From Arthrobacter sp. YD4 (GTDB taxonomy: Bacteria > Actinomycetota > Actinomycetes > Actinomycetales > Micrococcaceae): DNA of 64,000 nt. Below the pieces are notes generated by a model. It worked only from the letters and a program-made list of their open reading frames with translations. It was not told the DNA's origin and did no database searches. Location of the stretch: the NCBI RefSeq assembly GCF_030410515.1, contig NZ_JAUHHD010000001.1, positions 372,001-436,000 of the forward strand. Reading direction: 5' to 3'. Of this stretch, positions 1-9,250 are shown piece by piece; within the stretch, counting starts at the first letter, position 1; each line of letters begins with the position of its first letter. The position numbers and the translations under genes were made by a program.

Positions 1-633
1 TTGCTCAACCACCGGGTCCACATCCTGCCGGCGGAGCCCACGGCACTGCTCGAGACCGACCCGTGCGACATCGTCCTGCTCGACGCGCGCAAGGACCTGG
101 TGGGCGCCCGCTCCCTGACCCAGCTCCTGAAGGCCACCGGCCTCAGCGCCCCGCTGATGCTGATCCTCACCGAGGGCGGCATGGCCGCCGTGTCCTCCGC
201 GTGGGCCGTCGACGACATCCTGCTCGAGTCCGCCGGCCCTGCCGAGGTGGAGGCCAGGATCCGGCTCGGCATCGCCCGCGCCATGCCGGACCAGGATGAC
301 ACCCCAACGGAGATCCGCGCGGCCGGCGTCGTGATTGACGAGGCCAGCTACACCGCCCGGGTCAACGGCGCCGTGCTGAACCTGACGTTCAAGGAATTCG
401 AACTGCTGAAGTATCTGGCCCAGCACCCCGGACGGGTGTTCACCCGCCAGCAGCTGCTCACCGAGGTCTGGGGCTACGACTACTACGGCGGCACCCGCAC
501 CGTCGATGTGCACGTCCGGCGTCTGCGCGCCAAGCTGGGCGCGGACCACGAAAACCTGATCAGCACCGTACGCAACGTCGGCTACCGGCTCACCCTCGCC
601 CGGCAGCCGGACGAGGAGCTCTCCGAGGCGTAG
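1..633 (+). CDS. glnR: GlnR-family orphan response regulator, 5' end cut off by the window
   Basis: This is a winged-helix regulator of the OmpR fold. The N-terminal part is an atypical receiver ([11 protein letters not shown] and [13 protein letters not shown] segments) that resembles actinobacterial GlnR, the global nitrogen regulator of genes such as glnA and amtB. The C-terminal DNA-binding domain covers about residues 110-205 ([20 protein letters not shown], then [17 protein letters not shown]). Compared with GlnR as I remember it, roughly 20 N-terminal residues are missing. The TTG at base 1 is therefore probably an internal leucine and the real start lies upstream of the window. The neighbour mshD is the usual partner of glnR in actinobacteria, which supports the call. 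A hairpin follows the stop. Confidence 0.87.
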   Translation: MLNHRVHILPAEPTALLETDPCDIVLLDARKDLVGARSLTQLLKATGLSAPLMLILTEGGMAAVSSAWAVDDILLESAGPAEVEARIRLGIARAMPDQDDTPTEIRAAGVVIDEASYTARVNGAVLNLTFKEFELLKYLAQHPGRVFTRQQLLTEVWGYDYYGGTRTVDVHVRRLRAKLGADHENLISTVRNVGYRLTLARQPDEELSEA

Positions 634-699
634 CCCCGGCGGCGTAGCGGAGAGACTCTCCGACATAAACCGCAAATCACAATAAGCGGAAAACAGAAA

Positions 700-725
700 G
701 GCCCCGGACCATCAGGTCCGGGGCC
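700..725 (+). terminator. hairpin terminator after glnR
   Basis: An 11-bp perfect stem (GGCCCCGGACC / GGTCCGGGGCC) encloses a 4-nt loop ATCA. It starts 66 nt behind the glnR stop. Only a short T-rich tail follows (TTCCT), so it is GC-strong and U-poor. Confidence 0.75.
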
Positions 726-923
726 TTCCTATGCGCCGTACGGCGCTTTGTGGAGGACATACGGGTCGAACGTATCGAGGCCACCCCACTGGTGGATCCC
801 CCTCACATTCCGGAACAGCGATCTGATCAATCGATCCCTGTGCCGGATGAGTTACCGACTATACGCATCCGCCGGCGATGCATCAAATCCGACGGATACC
901 CCCTCCCCGGGCCCGGGGACGTA

Positions 924-929
924 TAGCCT
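924..929 (+). promoter_or_regulatory. -10 box of mshD
   Basis: TAGCCT ends exactly 6 nt before the mshD ATG, so transcription should start at or next to the A of the start codon. No Shine-Dalgarno sequence lies between. Confidence 0.6.
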
Positions 930-935
930 TGCACC

Positions 936-1952
936 ATGAGTCCCGCGCACCCGGAAAACTGGCCCGTACTCACCCTGCAGGGAGCTGTCGATGAGCAGCT
1001 GCTGCGCGATGTCAGGACGCTGGTGGCCGCCGCGGAGGAATCCGACGGCAACCCGCCCCTGTCCGAGCAGACGCTGGTCACCCTGCGCGCCGCGGACGCC
1101 GGGCCGCATTCGGTGATGACCCTGGCGCTCTACTCCCCCGACTATTCCGGCAAGGCGACGGACGCCGACGCCGCCCCCCAGACTGCCGCCACTCCCGCCG
1201 GTCCGCACGGCAACGACCTGGCCGGCGTCGCCGTCGTGATCGGGGAACCGGACGGCGGCGCGGTGCTGGAGGTGGCGGTGCACCCCAGCTACCGCAACCA
1301 GGGCGTCGCGGACCGTCTGGTCAGTGAACTGCAGCGCGTCCGCGGCTTCGACGGCCTGAAGGCGTGGTCGCACGGCAACCACGAGGCGGCGGCGGACCTT
1401 GCCGCCCGGTACGGGTACGTCCCGGTCCGGGAGCTGTGGAAGATGCGGCTGGCCACGGCAGCCTCGGATTTGCCCGATGTGCCGCTGCCGGAGGGCGTGA
1501 CCCTGCGCGGCTTCGAGCCGGGACGGGACGAGGAGGCCTGGCTGGCGGTGAACCGTGCCGCGTTCGCCCACCACCCCGAACAGGGCGCCATGACCCGGGC
1601 CGACCTGGACGCCCGGATGGCCGAGGACTGGTTCAGCCCCGAGGGATTCCTGCTCGCCGAGGACGCCTCCGGGCGGCTGTTGGGCTTCCATTGGACCAAG
1701 ATCCATCCCCGGCACGGCGACCACCCCGCGATCGGCGAGGTCTACGTCGTCGGCGTCGCCCCGGAGGCCCAGGGCACCGGACTGGGCAAGGCCCTCACCG
1801 TCGCCGGGATCCGGCACCTCCAGCGTCAGGGCCTGCACGCGGTGATGCTGTACGTCGACGGCGACAACATCCCCGCCGTCGCGCTCTACCGCCGGCTCGG
1901 CTTCACCCGCTGGGACATGGACGTCATGTACGCCCCGCGGACCGCCGGCTAA
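936..1952 (+). CDS. mshD: mycothiol synthase
   Basis: MshD transfers an acetyl group from acetyl-CoA to Cys-GlcN-Ins, the last step of mycothiol synthesis in the actinobacterial cytoplasm. The 338-aa protein has two GNAT folds in tandem. The N-terminal one (about residues 1-150) carries EVAVHPSYRNQGVADRLV. The C-terminal one (about 190-335) carries VYVVGVAPEAQGTGLGKALT, the intact acetyl-CoA loop, and AVALYRRLGF. Length and double-GNAT layout are typical of the family, and position after glnR matches the usual order. The ATG at 936 sits 6 nt behind a TAGCCT box, suggesting a leaderless message. Confidence 0.93.
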   Translation: MSPAHPENWPVLTLQGAVDEQLLRDVRTLVAAAEESDGNPPLSEQTLVTLRAADAGPHSVMTLALYSPDYSGKATDADAAPQTAATPAGPHGNDLAGVAVVIGEPDGGAVLEVAVHPSYRNQGVADRLVSELQRVRGFDGLKAWSHGNHEAAADLAARYGYVPVRELWKMRLATAASDLPDVPLPEGVTLRGFEPGRDEEAWLAVNRAAFAHHPEQGAMTRADLDARMAEDWFSPEGFLLAEDASGRLLGFHWTKIHPRHGDHPAIGEVYVVGVAPEAQGTGLGKALTVAGIRHLQRQGLHAVMLYVDGDNIPAVALYRRLGFTRWDMDVMYAPRTAG

Positions 1953-2049
1953 GCCGCACCACGGCCGCCGGACCAGGCGTCAAACGGGCTCACCGGGGTG
2001 CGAATCCTTGTAAGGTTGAAGCTACATCGCGCCAGCATTAGGAGAGACC

Positions 2050-4314
2050 ATGCAACGGGACCAAGCCGGGACGGCCACGTCTGAGGCCGGAACGCAGAAC
2101 AGCTCCTCCCGGCCGGCGCGGGCCCGGTTCGGCTCCTCCGAAGTTCCCGCCTCGCGCGCCACCCAGGACCGGATCGACATCCCGGAGTTCGCCCCGAACC
2201 TCGAACCCGAGGGCGACATCAGCCCGGACCGATTCCTGGACCGCGAGCTGAGCTGGCTGGCCTTCAACGCCCGCGTCCTGGAACTGGCCGAGGATCCGAA
2301 CCTGCACCTGCTGGAGCGGGTCAGCTTCCTGTCCATCTTCGCCTCCAACCTGGACGAGTTCTTCATGGTCCGGGTGGCCGGCCTCAAGCGCCGCATCGCC
2401 ACCGGACTCGCCGTGCCGTCCCCCGCAGGGCTGAGCCCCATGCAGGTCCTGGAACAGATCGGCGAGGAGGCGCACCGCCTGCAGCAGCGCCACGCCCGGG
2501 TCTGGGCCGAGCAGATCCGCCCGGCCCTGGCCTACGAGCACATCCACCTGATGCACTGGGACGAGCTGGACGACCAGGCTAAGGACCAGCTCAGCGCCAT
2601 GTTCGCCGAGAAGGTCTTCCCGATCCTGACGCCGCTGGCCGTGGACCCCGCCCACCCGTTCCCCTACATTTCCGGGCTCTCCCTGAACCTCGCCGTCGTG
2701 GTCCGCAACCCGGTCAGCGACAAGGAACTCTTCGCCCGCGTCAAGGTCCCCGACCAGCTGCCGCGACTGATCTCCATCGATGGCCCGCGCGCCGGGTCCG
2801 TGCCCGGCCGGGTGGCCCGTTTCATCGCACTCGAGGAAGTCATCGCCGTCCACCTGGACCAGCTGTTCGCCGGCATGGAGGTGCTGGAGCACCACACCTT
2901 CCGCGTGACCCGCAACGAGGACGTCGAGGTCGAAGAGGACGACGCCGAGAACCTGCTGCAGGCGCTGGAAAAGGAACTGCTGCGCCGCCGCTTCGGCCCG
3001 CCCGTCCGGCTGGAACTCACCAACGACATCAACCCCAACATTCGGGCGCTGCTGATCCGTGAGCTGGGCGTCGAGGAATCCGAGGTGTACTCCGTGCCCG
3101 CGCCGCTGGACCTGCGCGGCCTCTCCGTCGTCGCCGGGATCGACCGGGCGGACCTGCACTACCCCAAGCACGTCCCGCACACCTCCCGCTACCTGAACGA
3201 GTCCGAGACCTCGAAGGCGGCCAACGTCTTCGCGGCGATGCGCCGCCGGGACATCCTGCTGCACCACCCGTACGACTCGTTCTCCACCTCGGTCCAGGCG
3301 TTCCTGGAGCAGGCCGCCGCGGACCCCAAGGTCCAGGCCATCAAGCAGACCCTGTACCGCACCTCCGGTGACTCGCCGATCGTCGACGCCCTGATCGACG
3401 CCGCCGAGGCGGGCAAGCAGGTCCTGGCCCTGGTAGAGATCAAGGCCCGCTTCGATGAGCAGGCCAACATCTCCTGGGCCCGGAAGCTCGAGCAGGCCGG
3501 CGTGCACGTGGTTTACGGCATCGTGGGCCTGAAAACCCACTGCAAGCTCTCCCTGGTGGTGCGCCAGGAAGTGGACGGGCTGCGCCGCTACTGCCACATC
3601 GGCACTGGCAACTACCACCCCCGCACCGCCCGCTACTACGAGGACCTGGGCCTGCTGACCGCCAACGAGCAGGTGGGCGAGGACCTGTCCCGGCTGTTCA
3701 ACCAGCTCTCCGGCTACGCTCCCAAGTCCACATTCAAGCGGCTGCTCGTGGCGCCGCGGTCCGTCCGGTCCGGCCTGATTGACCGGATTGAAACCGAGAT
3801 CCGCAACGCCCGGGCCGGCATCGCTTCCCGGGTGCAGATCAAGGTCAACTCCATGGTCGACGAGGCCATCATCGACTCCCTCTACCGGGCCTCGCAGGCC
3901 GGCGTGAAGGTGGACGTGATCGTCCGCGGCATCTGCTCGCTGCGGCCGGGCGTCCCGGGCCTGAGCGAGAACATCACGGTCCGCTCCATTTTGGGCCGGT
4001 TCCTGGAACACTCGCGCGTCTTCGCCTTCGCCAACGCCGGGGACCCCGTGGTCTACATCGGCTCCGCGGACATGATGCACCGCAACCTGGACCGCCGGGT
4101 CGAGGCCCTGGTCCAGCTCTCCAGCAGCGACGACGTCACCTACGTGCTGGACATGCTCCGCCGGTACATGGATCCCGCGACGGCAAGCTGGCACCTGGAC
4201 CGCAGCGGCGAATGGTCCCGCCACCACCTCGCCGAGGACGGCACCGAACTGCAGGACGTCCAATCCTGGCTGCTCGCGTCCCGTTCCCGGCAGCGCCCGG
4301 CGAGCCTGCGCTAG
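2050..4314 (+). CDS. ppk1: polyphosphate kinase 1
   Basis: PPK1 reversibly polymerises the gamma-phosphate of ATP into polyphosphate at the membrane or in the cytosol. The 754-aa product has the N-terminal domain opening ([19 protein letters not shown]), the head domain and the duplicated phospholipase-D-like catalytic domains. The two expected histidines are present: His497 in GLKTHCKLS, the autophosphorylated residue equivalent to E. coli His435, and His654 in [10 protein letters not shown]. An AGGAGAG ribosome site precedes the ATG. The first ~55 residues are low-complexity and actinobacterial in style. The downstream mutT1 starts 11 nt after the stop, the arrangement also known in Mycobacterium tuberculosis. 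Confidence 0.96.
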   Translation: MQRDQAGTATSEAGTQNSSSRPARARFGSSEVPASRATQDRIDIPEFAPNLEPEGDISPDRFLDRELSWLAFNARVLELAEDPNLHLLERVSFLSIFASNLDEFFMVRVAGLKRRIATGLAVPSPAGLSPMQVLEQIGEEAHRLQQRHARVWAEQIRPALAYEHIHLMHWDELDDQAKDQLSAMFAEKVFPILTPLAVDPAHPFPYISGLSLNLAVVVRNPVSDKELFARVKVPDQLPRLISIDGPRAGSVPGRVARFIALEEVIAVHLDQLFAGMEVLEHHTFRVTRNEDVEVEEDDAENLLQALEKELLRRRFGPPVRLELTNDINPNIRALLIRELGVEESEVYSVPAPLDLRGLSVVAGIDRADLHYPKHVPHTSRYLNESETSKAANVFAAMRRRDILLHHPYDSFSTSVQAFLEQAAADPKVQAIKQTLYRTSGDSPIVDALIDAAEAGKQVLALVEIKARFDEQANISWARKLEQAGVHVVYGIVGLKTHCKLSLVVRQEVDGLRRYCHIGTGNYHPRTARYYEDLGLLTANEQVGEDLSRLFNQLSGYAPKSTFKRLLVAPRSVRSGLIDRIETEIRNARAGIASRVQIKVNSMVDEAIIDSLYRASQAGVKVDVIVRGICSLRPGVPGLSENITVRSILGRFLEHSRVFAFANAGDPVVYIGSADMMHRNLDRRVEALVQLSSSDDVTYVLDMLRRYMDPATASWHLDRSGEWSRHHLAEDGTELQDVQSWLLASRSRQRPASLR

Positions 4315-4325
4315 GGCCGCCGGTA

Positions 4326-5291
4326 GTGAACAGCGACGCGCTGGCAGCCGACCAGACCGAGCATGCCGGCGAAACGATCGCCGTCGTCGCCGCCGGGGCC
4401 CTGCCCTGGCGGGTAAAGAAGGACAAGCTGGAGGTCCTGCTGATCCACCGGCCCCGCTACGACGACTGGTCCTGGCCCAAGGGAAAACTGGATCCGGGCG
4501 AAACGGTTCCCGAGTGCGCGGCGCGGGAGGTCTCCGAGGAAATCGGCCTGCGGGCGCCGCTGGGCATCCCCCTGCCGCCGATCCACTACCGGGTCAACGC
4601 CGGGCTGAAGGTGGTGCACTACTGGGCGGTCGACGTCGACGGCGCTCCCCTGCACCCGGACGGCAAGGAAGTGGACAGTGTCCTCTGGTGCGCGCCGGAG
4701 AAGGCCGCCCGCCTGCTCACCAATCCCTCCGACCGCGCCCCGCTGGACGCCCTGGTGGCAGCCCACGAGCGGCACGAGCTGGAGACCTGGCCCCTTGTGG
4801 TGATCCGACACGCCAAGGCCAAGCCCCGCTCCTCCTGGTCCAAGGCTGAGGGCGACCGTCCGCTGGCCGCCACCGGGACCCGCCAGGCCCAGGCCGTGGG
4901 CCGGCTGTTGCAGGCGTGGCGCCCTTCCCGGGTGGTCACCAGCCCGTGGCTGCGCTGCGTCGCCACCGTCGCGCCCTACGCCAAGGCCGTGGAGGCCAAG
5001 GTCAAGCTGCACGATTCGCTCACCGAACACCTGCACAGCCGCAGCCCGCACAAGACTGCCAACGTGGTGGAGGGCCTGTTCGACAAGGAACGGCCGGTGG
5101 CGCTGTGCACGCACCGCCCGGCGCTCCCCACCGTGTTCGCGCAGCTGGGCAAGCACATGAACTCCCGGCTCCGCGCCCTGCTGCCGGAGTCGGATCCGTA
5201 TCTTGCGCCGGGCGAACTCGTGGTCTGCCACGTCTCGCGGGTCAAGGGCAAGGTCATCGCCGTGGAGCAGTTCCGCCCGTTCGACGACTAG
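4326..5291 (+). CDS. mutT1: MutT1-type NUDIX hydrolase fused to a histidine phosphatase domain
   Basis: The 321-aa protein joins two domains. Residues 15-145 form a NUDIX fold with a canonical box from G53 to G74 (GKLDPGET through REVSEEIG). Residues 155-320 form a SixA/phosphoglycerate-mutase-like histidine phosphatase with R161-H162 in VVIRHAKAK. The mycobacterial counterpart MutT1 degrades 8-oxo-(d)GTP and diadenosine polyphosphates and also lies next to ppk1. An open frame extends upstream to 4212, but it overlaps ppk1. The GTG at 4326 just behind the ppk1 stop is therefore the better start, although its ribosome site is weak. Co-transcription with ppk1 is likely. Confidence 0.9.
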   Translation: MNSDALAADQTEHAGETIAVVAAGALPWRVKKDKLEVLLIHRPRYDDWSWPKGKLDPGETVPECAAREVSEEIGLRAPLGIPLPPIHYRVNAGLKVVHYWAVDVDGAPLHPDGKEVDSVLWCAPEKAARLLTNPSDRAPLDALVAAHERHELETWPLVVIRHAKAKPRSSWSKAEGDRPLAATGTRQAQAVGRLLQAWRPSRVVTSPWLRCVATVAPYAKAVEAKVKLHDSLTEHLHSRSPHKTANVVEGLFDKERPVALCTHRPALPTVFAQLGKHMNSRLRALLPESDPYLAPGELVVCHVSRVKGKVIAVEQFRPFDD

Positions 5292-5295
5292 GTCC

Positions 5296-5324
5296 TTGAC
5301 CCCGGTTCCCCGCCCAGCTAGTTT
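5296..5324 (+). promoter_or_regulatory. promoter of the membrane protein-GntR operon
   Basis: A TTGACC -35 box (5296-5301) and a TAGTTT -10 box (5319-5324) are separated by 17 bp. This is the best-formed promoter in the window. The -10 box is inside the left arm of the palindrome at 5318-5349, so a bound repressor would cover it. Confidence 0.75.
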
Positions 5325-5349
5325 GTATCAACTGCTTGATACAAACTAG
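5318..5349. promoter_or_regulatory. perfect 13-bp inverted repeat, likely GntR operator
   Basis: Left arm CTAGTTTGTATCA (5318-5330), 6-nt centre ACTGCT, right arm TGATACAAACTAG (5337-5349). It spans the -10 box and the expected transcription start of the operon that ends in a GntR gene. The natural reading is autorepression by that regulator. Confidence 0.75.
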
Positions 5350-5369
5350 GCGGATCATTGGGGGATCTT

Positions 5370-7004
5370 ATGCCGGGCCTTCTGTACGTGCCATCGATGC
5401 TGGTGGTGGGGCTCTCGCTGGGCGCCATGGTGGTGTACATCGTGCTCCGTTGGGTGAGCCACGATCCCGCCACCGGAACGTCGGCCGCATCGCTGTCCAA
5501 TCATGCGCTCTGGGTGGGGATCATCGGCTGGGTTGCCAGCTCGCTTCAGGGCGCGATGAACCTTGGCATCATCCCGGCCAATCCCTCGGCGGCGCCCTAT
5601 CCCAGGGTTACAGAGGCCGTCGTTCTAGCCTTGGCCTGGCCGGTCCTGGGCTGCCTCGCGGTGCACGCCGTGGGCCAGCTCAGCTACCCCGGGCCCCAGC
5701 AGGCGCGACGGCGGACGGTGCTCTCCGTTCGGCGGATCCGGGATTTCCTGCCGCGCCGCCTGGCGCTGGTGACGGGCGGGATTTTCGTAGCGGCCGGCGC
5801 GTTGATCGCCGTCGTCGCGATGCTGCCGGGCTTCGACGCCGTCCCGGCCGTCACCGTGAACGACGGATCCGTCCCCCTGCTCTTGGGGGGCCGCGACGGG
5901 CGCATCCCCGGAGTGGAACTGGCCGCCTGGCTCGGCGCGGCCCTGGTGGTCCTGGCCGGCGGCACTGTGCTGGTGCTCCTTCTCATCGCCGGCCGCCGTC
6001 AGCTGGAGGCCCTCGACGCCGCGGACAATGCGACGCTGCGCAGCATCGCCATGAACCGCCTGCTCAGGACCGTCGCCACCATCGCCGCGGGCCTGGGCGT
6101 CATCGCGGGCAACTACGCGACACACCCGGATCCGGCCGCCGTTTCCACGGGGTGGGTCAATCCGGCCGGACTGGCCGGCATGGCGGTGTTGCTGGTGATG
6201 TTCTGCTGGCGGCCGCCCACGCTGGCGGCGTCGCTGCTCGGACCCGATAACCGTCCGGTTGAGGGGCTGCGATCCGGCCAGCATCCGGCGGCACGGCTGC
6301 TGTCCTCGCTGGGACCGCTCCACGCCGCTGCTGCCGGGTTGCCGCTGGTGGTGGGGGCATTCGTCCTCTCCGGTCCGGCTGCCGAAACCTTCGACCTAGG
6401 CTGGGCCGTCTTCGCCACCGTCGCCGCGGTTGCCTCATCGGCCGTCCTGGCCGCCGGGGAGCTGGTGCTCCGGCACAACTACGGCGACGCCGGAGTCCCC
6501 CGCAGCCAGCCACGCCGGACCGTCGGCCCGGCGATGCTGACCACGGCAGTCCTGGCGCTCGTCGCATTCCTGCTGGCCTTGGCAATCACGGCCATCGGTC
6601 AGAGTTCACTCGGCGGTGCGGCGGACTGGCTGCCCATCGCGGGGCTGGCGGCTGTCGGTGCGGCCGCCTCCCTGCCGGTCGCACTTCTCGCCCGGTTCCG
6701 GCGAAGCGTGCCCAACGGGCCGGACGCAGCGCTCCGGGCCGTCACCGTGCACCGGGCCGTGAGGACCCTGTCGTCGCTCCTCGCCGCGTTGACCGCCGCC
6801 TTGCTGATGACCCAAACCCCGGCATGGGCTGCGGTCTTCGCGCCGGCCGGGACCGGAGTGCCTTTCGGGTACTCCGTCGGTGAGTGGTGGCCCGCATCCC
6901 TGGCGGGAGGCGTCTTCGTTGCTGCCGCCATCGTCATCGCCATCGTGCCCGTCCGTCTTCCGCACCGAGGTTTCGTACGTCCCGCCCCACAGCCGGCCGC
7001 ATGA
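5370..7004 (+). CDS. polytopic membrane protein with internal duplication
   Basis: I do not recognise a named family. The 544-aa protein has about a dozen hydrophobic segments and looks built from two related halves. The block ATLRSIAMNRLLRTVATIAA (about residues 220-240) resembles AALRAVTVHRAVRTLSSLLA (about 455-475), each followed by a further membrane helix. The chosen ATG at 5370 has GGGGGA four bases before it, whereas the in-frame TTG at 5358 has no such site. The stop overlaps the start of the GntR gene (ATGA), so the two are translationally coupled. Membrane proteins paired with short YtrA-type GntR repressors are often permease parts or sensors of membrane-active compounds. No ATPase is present here, so the function remains open. 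Confidence 0.8.
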   Translation: MPGLLYVPSMLVVGLSLGAMVVYIVLRWVSHDPATGTSAASLSNHALWVGIIGWVASSLQGAMNLGIIPANPSAAPYPRVTEAVVLALAWPVLGCLAVHAVGQLSYPGPQQARRRTVLSVRRIRDFLPRRLALVTGGIFVAAGALIAVVAMLPGFDAVPAVTVNDGSVPLLLGGRDGRIPGVELAAWLGAALVVLAGGTVLVLLLIAGRRQLEALDAADNATLRSIAMNRLLRTVATIAAGLGVIAGNYATHPDPAAVSTGWVNPAGLAGMAVLLVMFCWRPPTLAASLLGPDNRPVEGLRSGQHPAARLLSSLGPLHAAAAGLPLVVGAFVLSGPAAETFDLGWAVFATVAAVASSAVLAAGELVLRHNYGDAGVPRSQPRRTVGPAMLTTAVLALVAFLLALAITAIGQSSLGGAADWLPIAGLAAVGAAASLPVALLARFRRSVPNGPDAALRAVTVHRAVRTLSSLLAALTAALLMTQTPAWAAVFAPAGTGVPFGYSVGEWWPASLAGGVFVAAAIVIAIVPVRLPHRGFVRPAPQPAA

Positions 7005-7390
7005 CCGCAGGACTTTCCATCGATCTCCGCTCGGCAGTTCCCCCGTTCGAACAAATCCGGGCGCAAATTGCGGCGTTGATCTCCGCCCGTGCACTCGAGC
7101 CGGGGGCACACCTCCCGACCGTGCGGCGGCTGGCGGCGGACCTGGGCATCGCCGCGGGTACCGTCGCCCGGGCGTACCGGGAATTGGAGCACGCCGGCCT
7201 GGTCGAGACGGGCCGCCGGAAGGGGACGACGGTGGCAACCTCACTGCCACCGGGGGCCAGCCCGGGAGGCGCCGGCGTCGAGGTGGAGCAGGCTGCCGAC
7301 CGCCTCATCGCCGCTGCCCGTTCTGCCCATCTGGACGATGCGGCAGTCCTCGAGCTAATGCGGGGCCGGCTGTCCGGCACCTTCGACTAG
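7001..7390 (+). CDS. GntR-family repressor, short YtrA-like type
   Basis: At 129 aa this protein is a GntR winged helix (about residues 10-80: PPFEQIRAQIAALISARALE, LPTVRRLAADLGIAAGTVAR, YRELEHAGLVETGRRKGT). A C-terminal tail of only about 45 residues follows, too short for the ligand domains of FadR, HutC or MocR types. This is the layout of the YtrA subfamily, whose members commonly repress their own operons. The ATG overlaps the stop of the membrane protein gene. A longer open frame from 6884 is explained by overlap. Its likely site is the palindrome at 5318-5349. Confidence 0.88.
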   Translation: MTAGLSIDLRSAVPPFEQIRAQIAALISARALEPGAHLPTVRRLAADLGIAAGTVARAYRELEHAGLVETGRRKGTTVATSLPPGASPGGAGVEVEQAADRLIAAARSAHLDDAAVLELMRGRLSGTFD

Positions 7391-7427
7391 GATTGACCGC
7401 CGGACACCGCCGCAGGATTCCGGTCAG

Positions 7428-7433
7428 TAGACT
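7428..7433 (+). promoter_or_regulatory. -10 box of thyA
   Basis: TAGACT ends 6 nt before the GTG start of thyA, predicting a leaderless transcript. Confidence 0.6.
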
Positions 7434-7439
7434 GGTGGG

Positions 7440-8243
7440 GTGAGCATCCCAACGCCCTACGAAGACCTGCTTCGCGACGTCCTGGAGCACGGCACCCACA
7501 AGTCCGACCGCACGGGGACCGGCACCAGCAGCGTCTTCGGCCGACAGCTGCGCTTCGACCTCGCCGACAGCTTCCCGCTGATCACCACCAAGCGGGTGCA
7601 CTTCAAGTCGATCGCCGCCGAGCTGCTCTGGTTCCTTCGCGGCGACAGCAACGTGAAGTGGCTGCAGGAGCAGGGCGTCACCATCTGGAACGAATGGGCC
7701 GACGCCGACGGCGAGCTGGGCCCGGTTTATGGCGTGCAGTGGCGGTCCTGGCCCACGCCCGAGGGCGGCCACATCGACCAGATCGCCGAACTCATTGACA
7801 ACCTCAAGAGCAACCCGGACTCCCGCCGGCACATCGTCTCCGCCTGGAACGTCTCGGAGCTGAAGAACATGGCGCTGCCGCCGTGCCACGCGTTCTTCCA
7901 GTTCTACGTGGCCGACGGCAAACTCTCCTGCCAGCTGTACCAGCGTTCGGCGGATCTCTTCCTCGGTGTCCCGTTCAACATCGCCTCCTACGCCCTGCTG
8001 ACCCTGATGGTCGCCCAGCAGACCGGGCTGGAACCCGGTGAATTCGTCTGGACCGGCGGGGACGTGCACATCTACGACAACCACGTGGACCAGGTCCGCA
8101 CCCAGCTGGAACGCGAACCGTACGAGTACCCGACGCTGAAGCTCACCCGAACCCCGGCGTCGATCTTCGACTACACCCTTGAGGACTTCGAGGTGGTCGG
8201 CTACCGGCACCACCCCACGATTAAGGCCCCGATTGCCGTATGA
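7440..8243 (+). CDS. thyA: thymidylate synthase
   Basis: ThyA methylates dUMP to dTMP using methylene-tetrahydrofolate and releases dihydrofolate. The 267-aa protein has the standard length. It shows the nucleophile Cys149 in [12 protein letters not shown], followed by [20 protein letters not shown] and the C-terminal [10 protein letters not shown]. The GTG start is placed 6 nt behind a TAGACT box. The stop overlaps the folA start by four bases (ATGA), which pairs the dihydrofolate producer with the enzyme that recycles it. Confidence 0.97.
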   Translation: MSIPTPYEDLLRDVLEHGTHKSDRTGTGTSSVFGRQLRFDLADSFPLITTKRVHFKSIAAELLWFLRGDSNVKWLQEQGVTIWNEWADADGELGPVYGVQWRSWPTPEGGHIDQIAELIDNLKSNPDSRRHIVSAWNVSELKNMALPPCHAFFQFYVADGKLSCQLYQRSADLFLGVPFNIASYALLTLMVAQQTGLEPGEFVWTGGDVHIYDNHVDQVRTQLEREPYEYPTLKLTRTPASIFDYTLEDFEVVGYRHHPTIKAPIAV

Positions 8244-8851
8244 GCACCGATCCCCAGCAGGGCAACACGGCGGCCGCCCCCGCCGAGCCCGGCGGCTTTA
8301 CCGACCAGCTGCACGGCAGCCTCACCGGCCTGGGCCTGGTCTGGGCACAGACCAGCACCGGAGTGATCGGCCAGGGCGGCACCATGCCGTGGGAGCTGCC
8401 CGAGGACATGCGGCACTTCAGCCGGCTCACCACCGGACACCCGGTCATCATGGGCCGGAAGACCTGGCAGTCCTTCCCGGCCAAATTCCGCCCCCTTCCC
8501 GGCCGGGCCAACATCGTCATCACCCGGCAGGACGGCTGGGGCGACACCCCCGAGGCGGAGGGCGCCCTGGCCGTGGCATCCCTCGATGAGGCGCTCCTGG
8601 AGTCCCAGTTCGCCCCCGGCCCGGAGATGGTCTGGGTGATTGGCGGCGGGGAGATCTACGCGCAGGCCCTGGACCTGGCCGACGTCGCCGTCGTCACCAC
8701 CATCGACACCGCAGCCGAAGGCGACACCTTCGCCCCCGAGCTCGGCTACGAGTGGCGCGCGGAAACCAATTACCCGGCCGACGGCTGGCTGACCGCCGCC
8801 AACGGCACCCGCTACCGGATCACCCTCTGGCGCCGTACGGAGGCCAAATAA
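8240..8851 (+). CDS. folA: dihydrofolate reductase
   Basis: The enzyme reduces dihydrofolate to tetrahydrofolate with NADPH, refilling the cofactor consumed by ThyA. The 203-aa protein has the core motifs [40 protein letters not shown] and [13 protein letters not shown]. It carries an N-terminal extension of about 30 residues compared with E. coli FolA. Translation is coupled to thyA by an ATGA overlap, and the stop TAA shares one base with the ATG of the next small gene. Confidence 0.96.
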   Translation: MSTDPQQGNTAAAPAEPGGFTDQLHGSLTGLGLVWAQTSTGVIGQGGTMPWELPEDMRHFSRLTTGHPVIMGRKTWQSFPAKFRPLPGRANIVITRQDGWGDTPEAEGALAVASLDEALLESQFAPGPEMVWVIGGGEIYAQALDLADVAVVTTIDTAAEGDTFAPELGYEWRAETNYPADGWLTAANGTRYRITLWRRTEAK

Positions 8852-9066
8852 TGCTGCGTAAACCCGAAACCCTGTTCGTCCTGGGCTACATGTTGCTGCC
8901 GCTGCTGGCGCTGCTGTCCGCGATCGTGGGACTGACCATGATCCTGGGCGGCAACAAGATTGCCGGGGCGATCGTGCTCGTGATTGTCACCCAGGTGTTC
9001 GCCTTCGGCGCCATGTTCGCGCTGCGGCGGCGCAAGAGCGCCCTGCTGGCCGACGACGGCGAGTAG
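8851..9066 (+). CDS. small two-helix membrane protein
   Basis: This 71-aa product has two hydrophobic stretches (about residues 9-29 and 34-55) with a short GGNK turn between them and a basic RRRK cluster after the second. It has no catalytic motif. The ATG overlaps the folA stop (TAATG), so it is the third gene of the thyA-folA operon. The conserved-looking position suggests a real gene, but nothing in the sequence links it to folate metabolism. A short hairpin follows directly. Confidence 0.8.
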   Translation: MLRKPETLFVLGYMLLPLLALLSAIVGLTMILGGNKIAGAIVLVIVTQVFAFGAMFALRRRKSALLADDGE

Positions 9067-9082
9067 CGGGCGCCTTCGCCCG
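9067..9082 (+). terminator. short hairpin after the folA operon
   Basis: CGGGCG-CCTT-CGCCCG starts at the base after the stop codon. It has no U-tract, so termination is plausible but weak. Confidence 0.4.
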
Positions 9083-9217
9083 GCGGACCCGGATGGGGAG
9101 AGCACCCCATCGCGGCCTGCCGGCAACCGGGTTAGATTGGGGCGGTCCGGTTCACGGGTCCCCTCGCTGAGGTGGACAGCGGCCGGGGGAATACGTGGGA
9201 GTGCGGCAGCGGCACAG

Positions 9218-9223
9218 TAGGCT
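9218..9223 (+). promoter_or_regulatory. -10 box of the WXG100 cassette
   Basis: TAGGCT lies about 28 nt before the chosen start at 9251. That leaves a short leader which includes the AAAGGGGG ribosome site at 9234-9241. Confidence 0.45.
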
Positions 9224-9250
9224 GGTGCCCGACAAAGGGGGATGTACATC

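Larger units (their letters stand above)
634..935. other. glnR-mshD intergenic region
   Basis: This 302-base gap holds the terminator hairpin behind glnR (700-725) and the -10 box of mshD (924-929). I see no convincing coding frame or RNA gene between them. The AT-richer stretch at 780-890 has no recognisable -35 box. Confidence 0.6.

Noticed and set aside
1..633. TTG at base 1 as the true glnR start
   Set aside because: Comparison with GlnR proteins from memory indicates about 20 residues upstream. The window edge simply cuts the gene.
2038..4263. 741-codon open frame on the minus strand opposite ppk1
   Set aside because: It mirrors the codon bias of ppk1 in high-GC DNA. Its product is low-complexity Gly/Val/Asp-rich with no family pattern.
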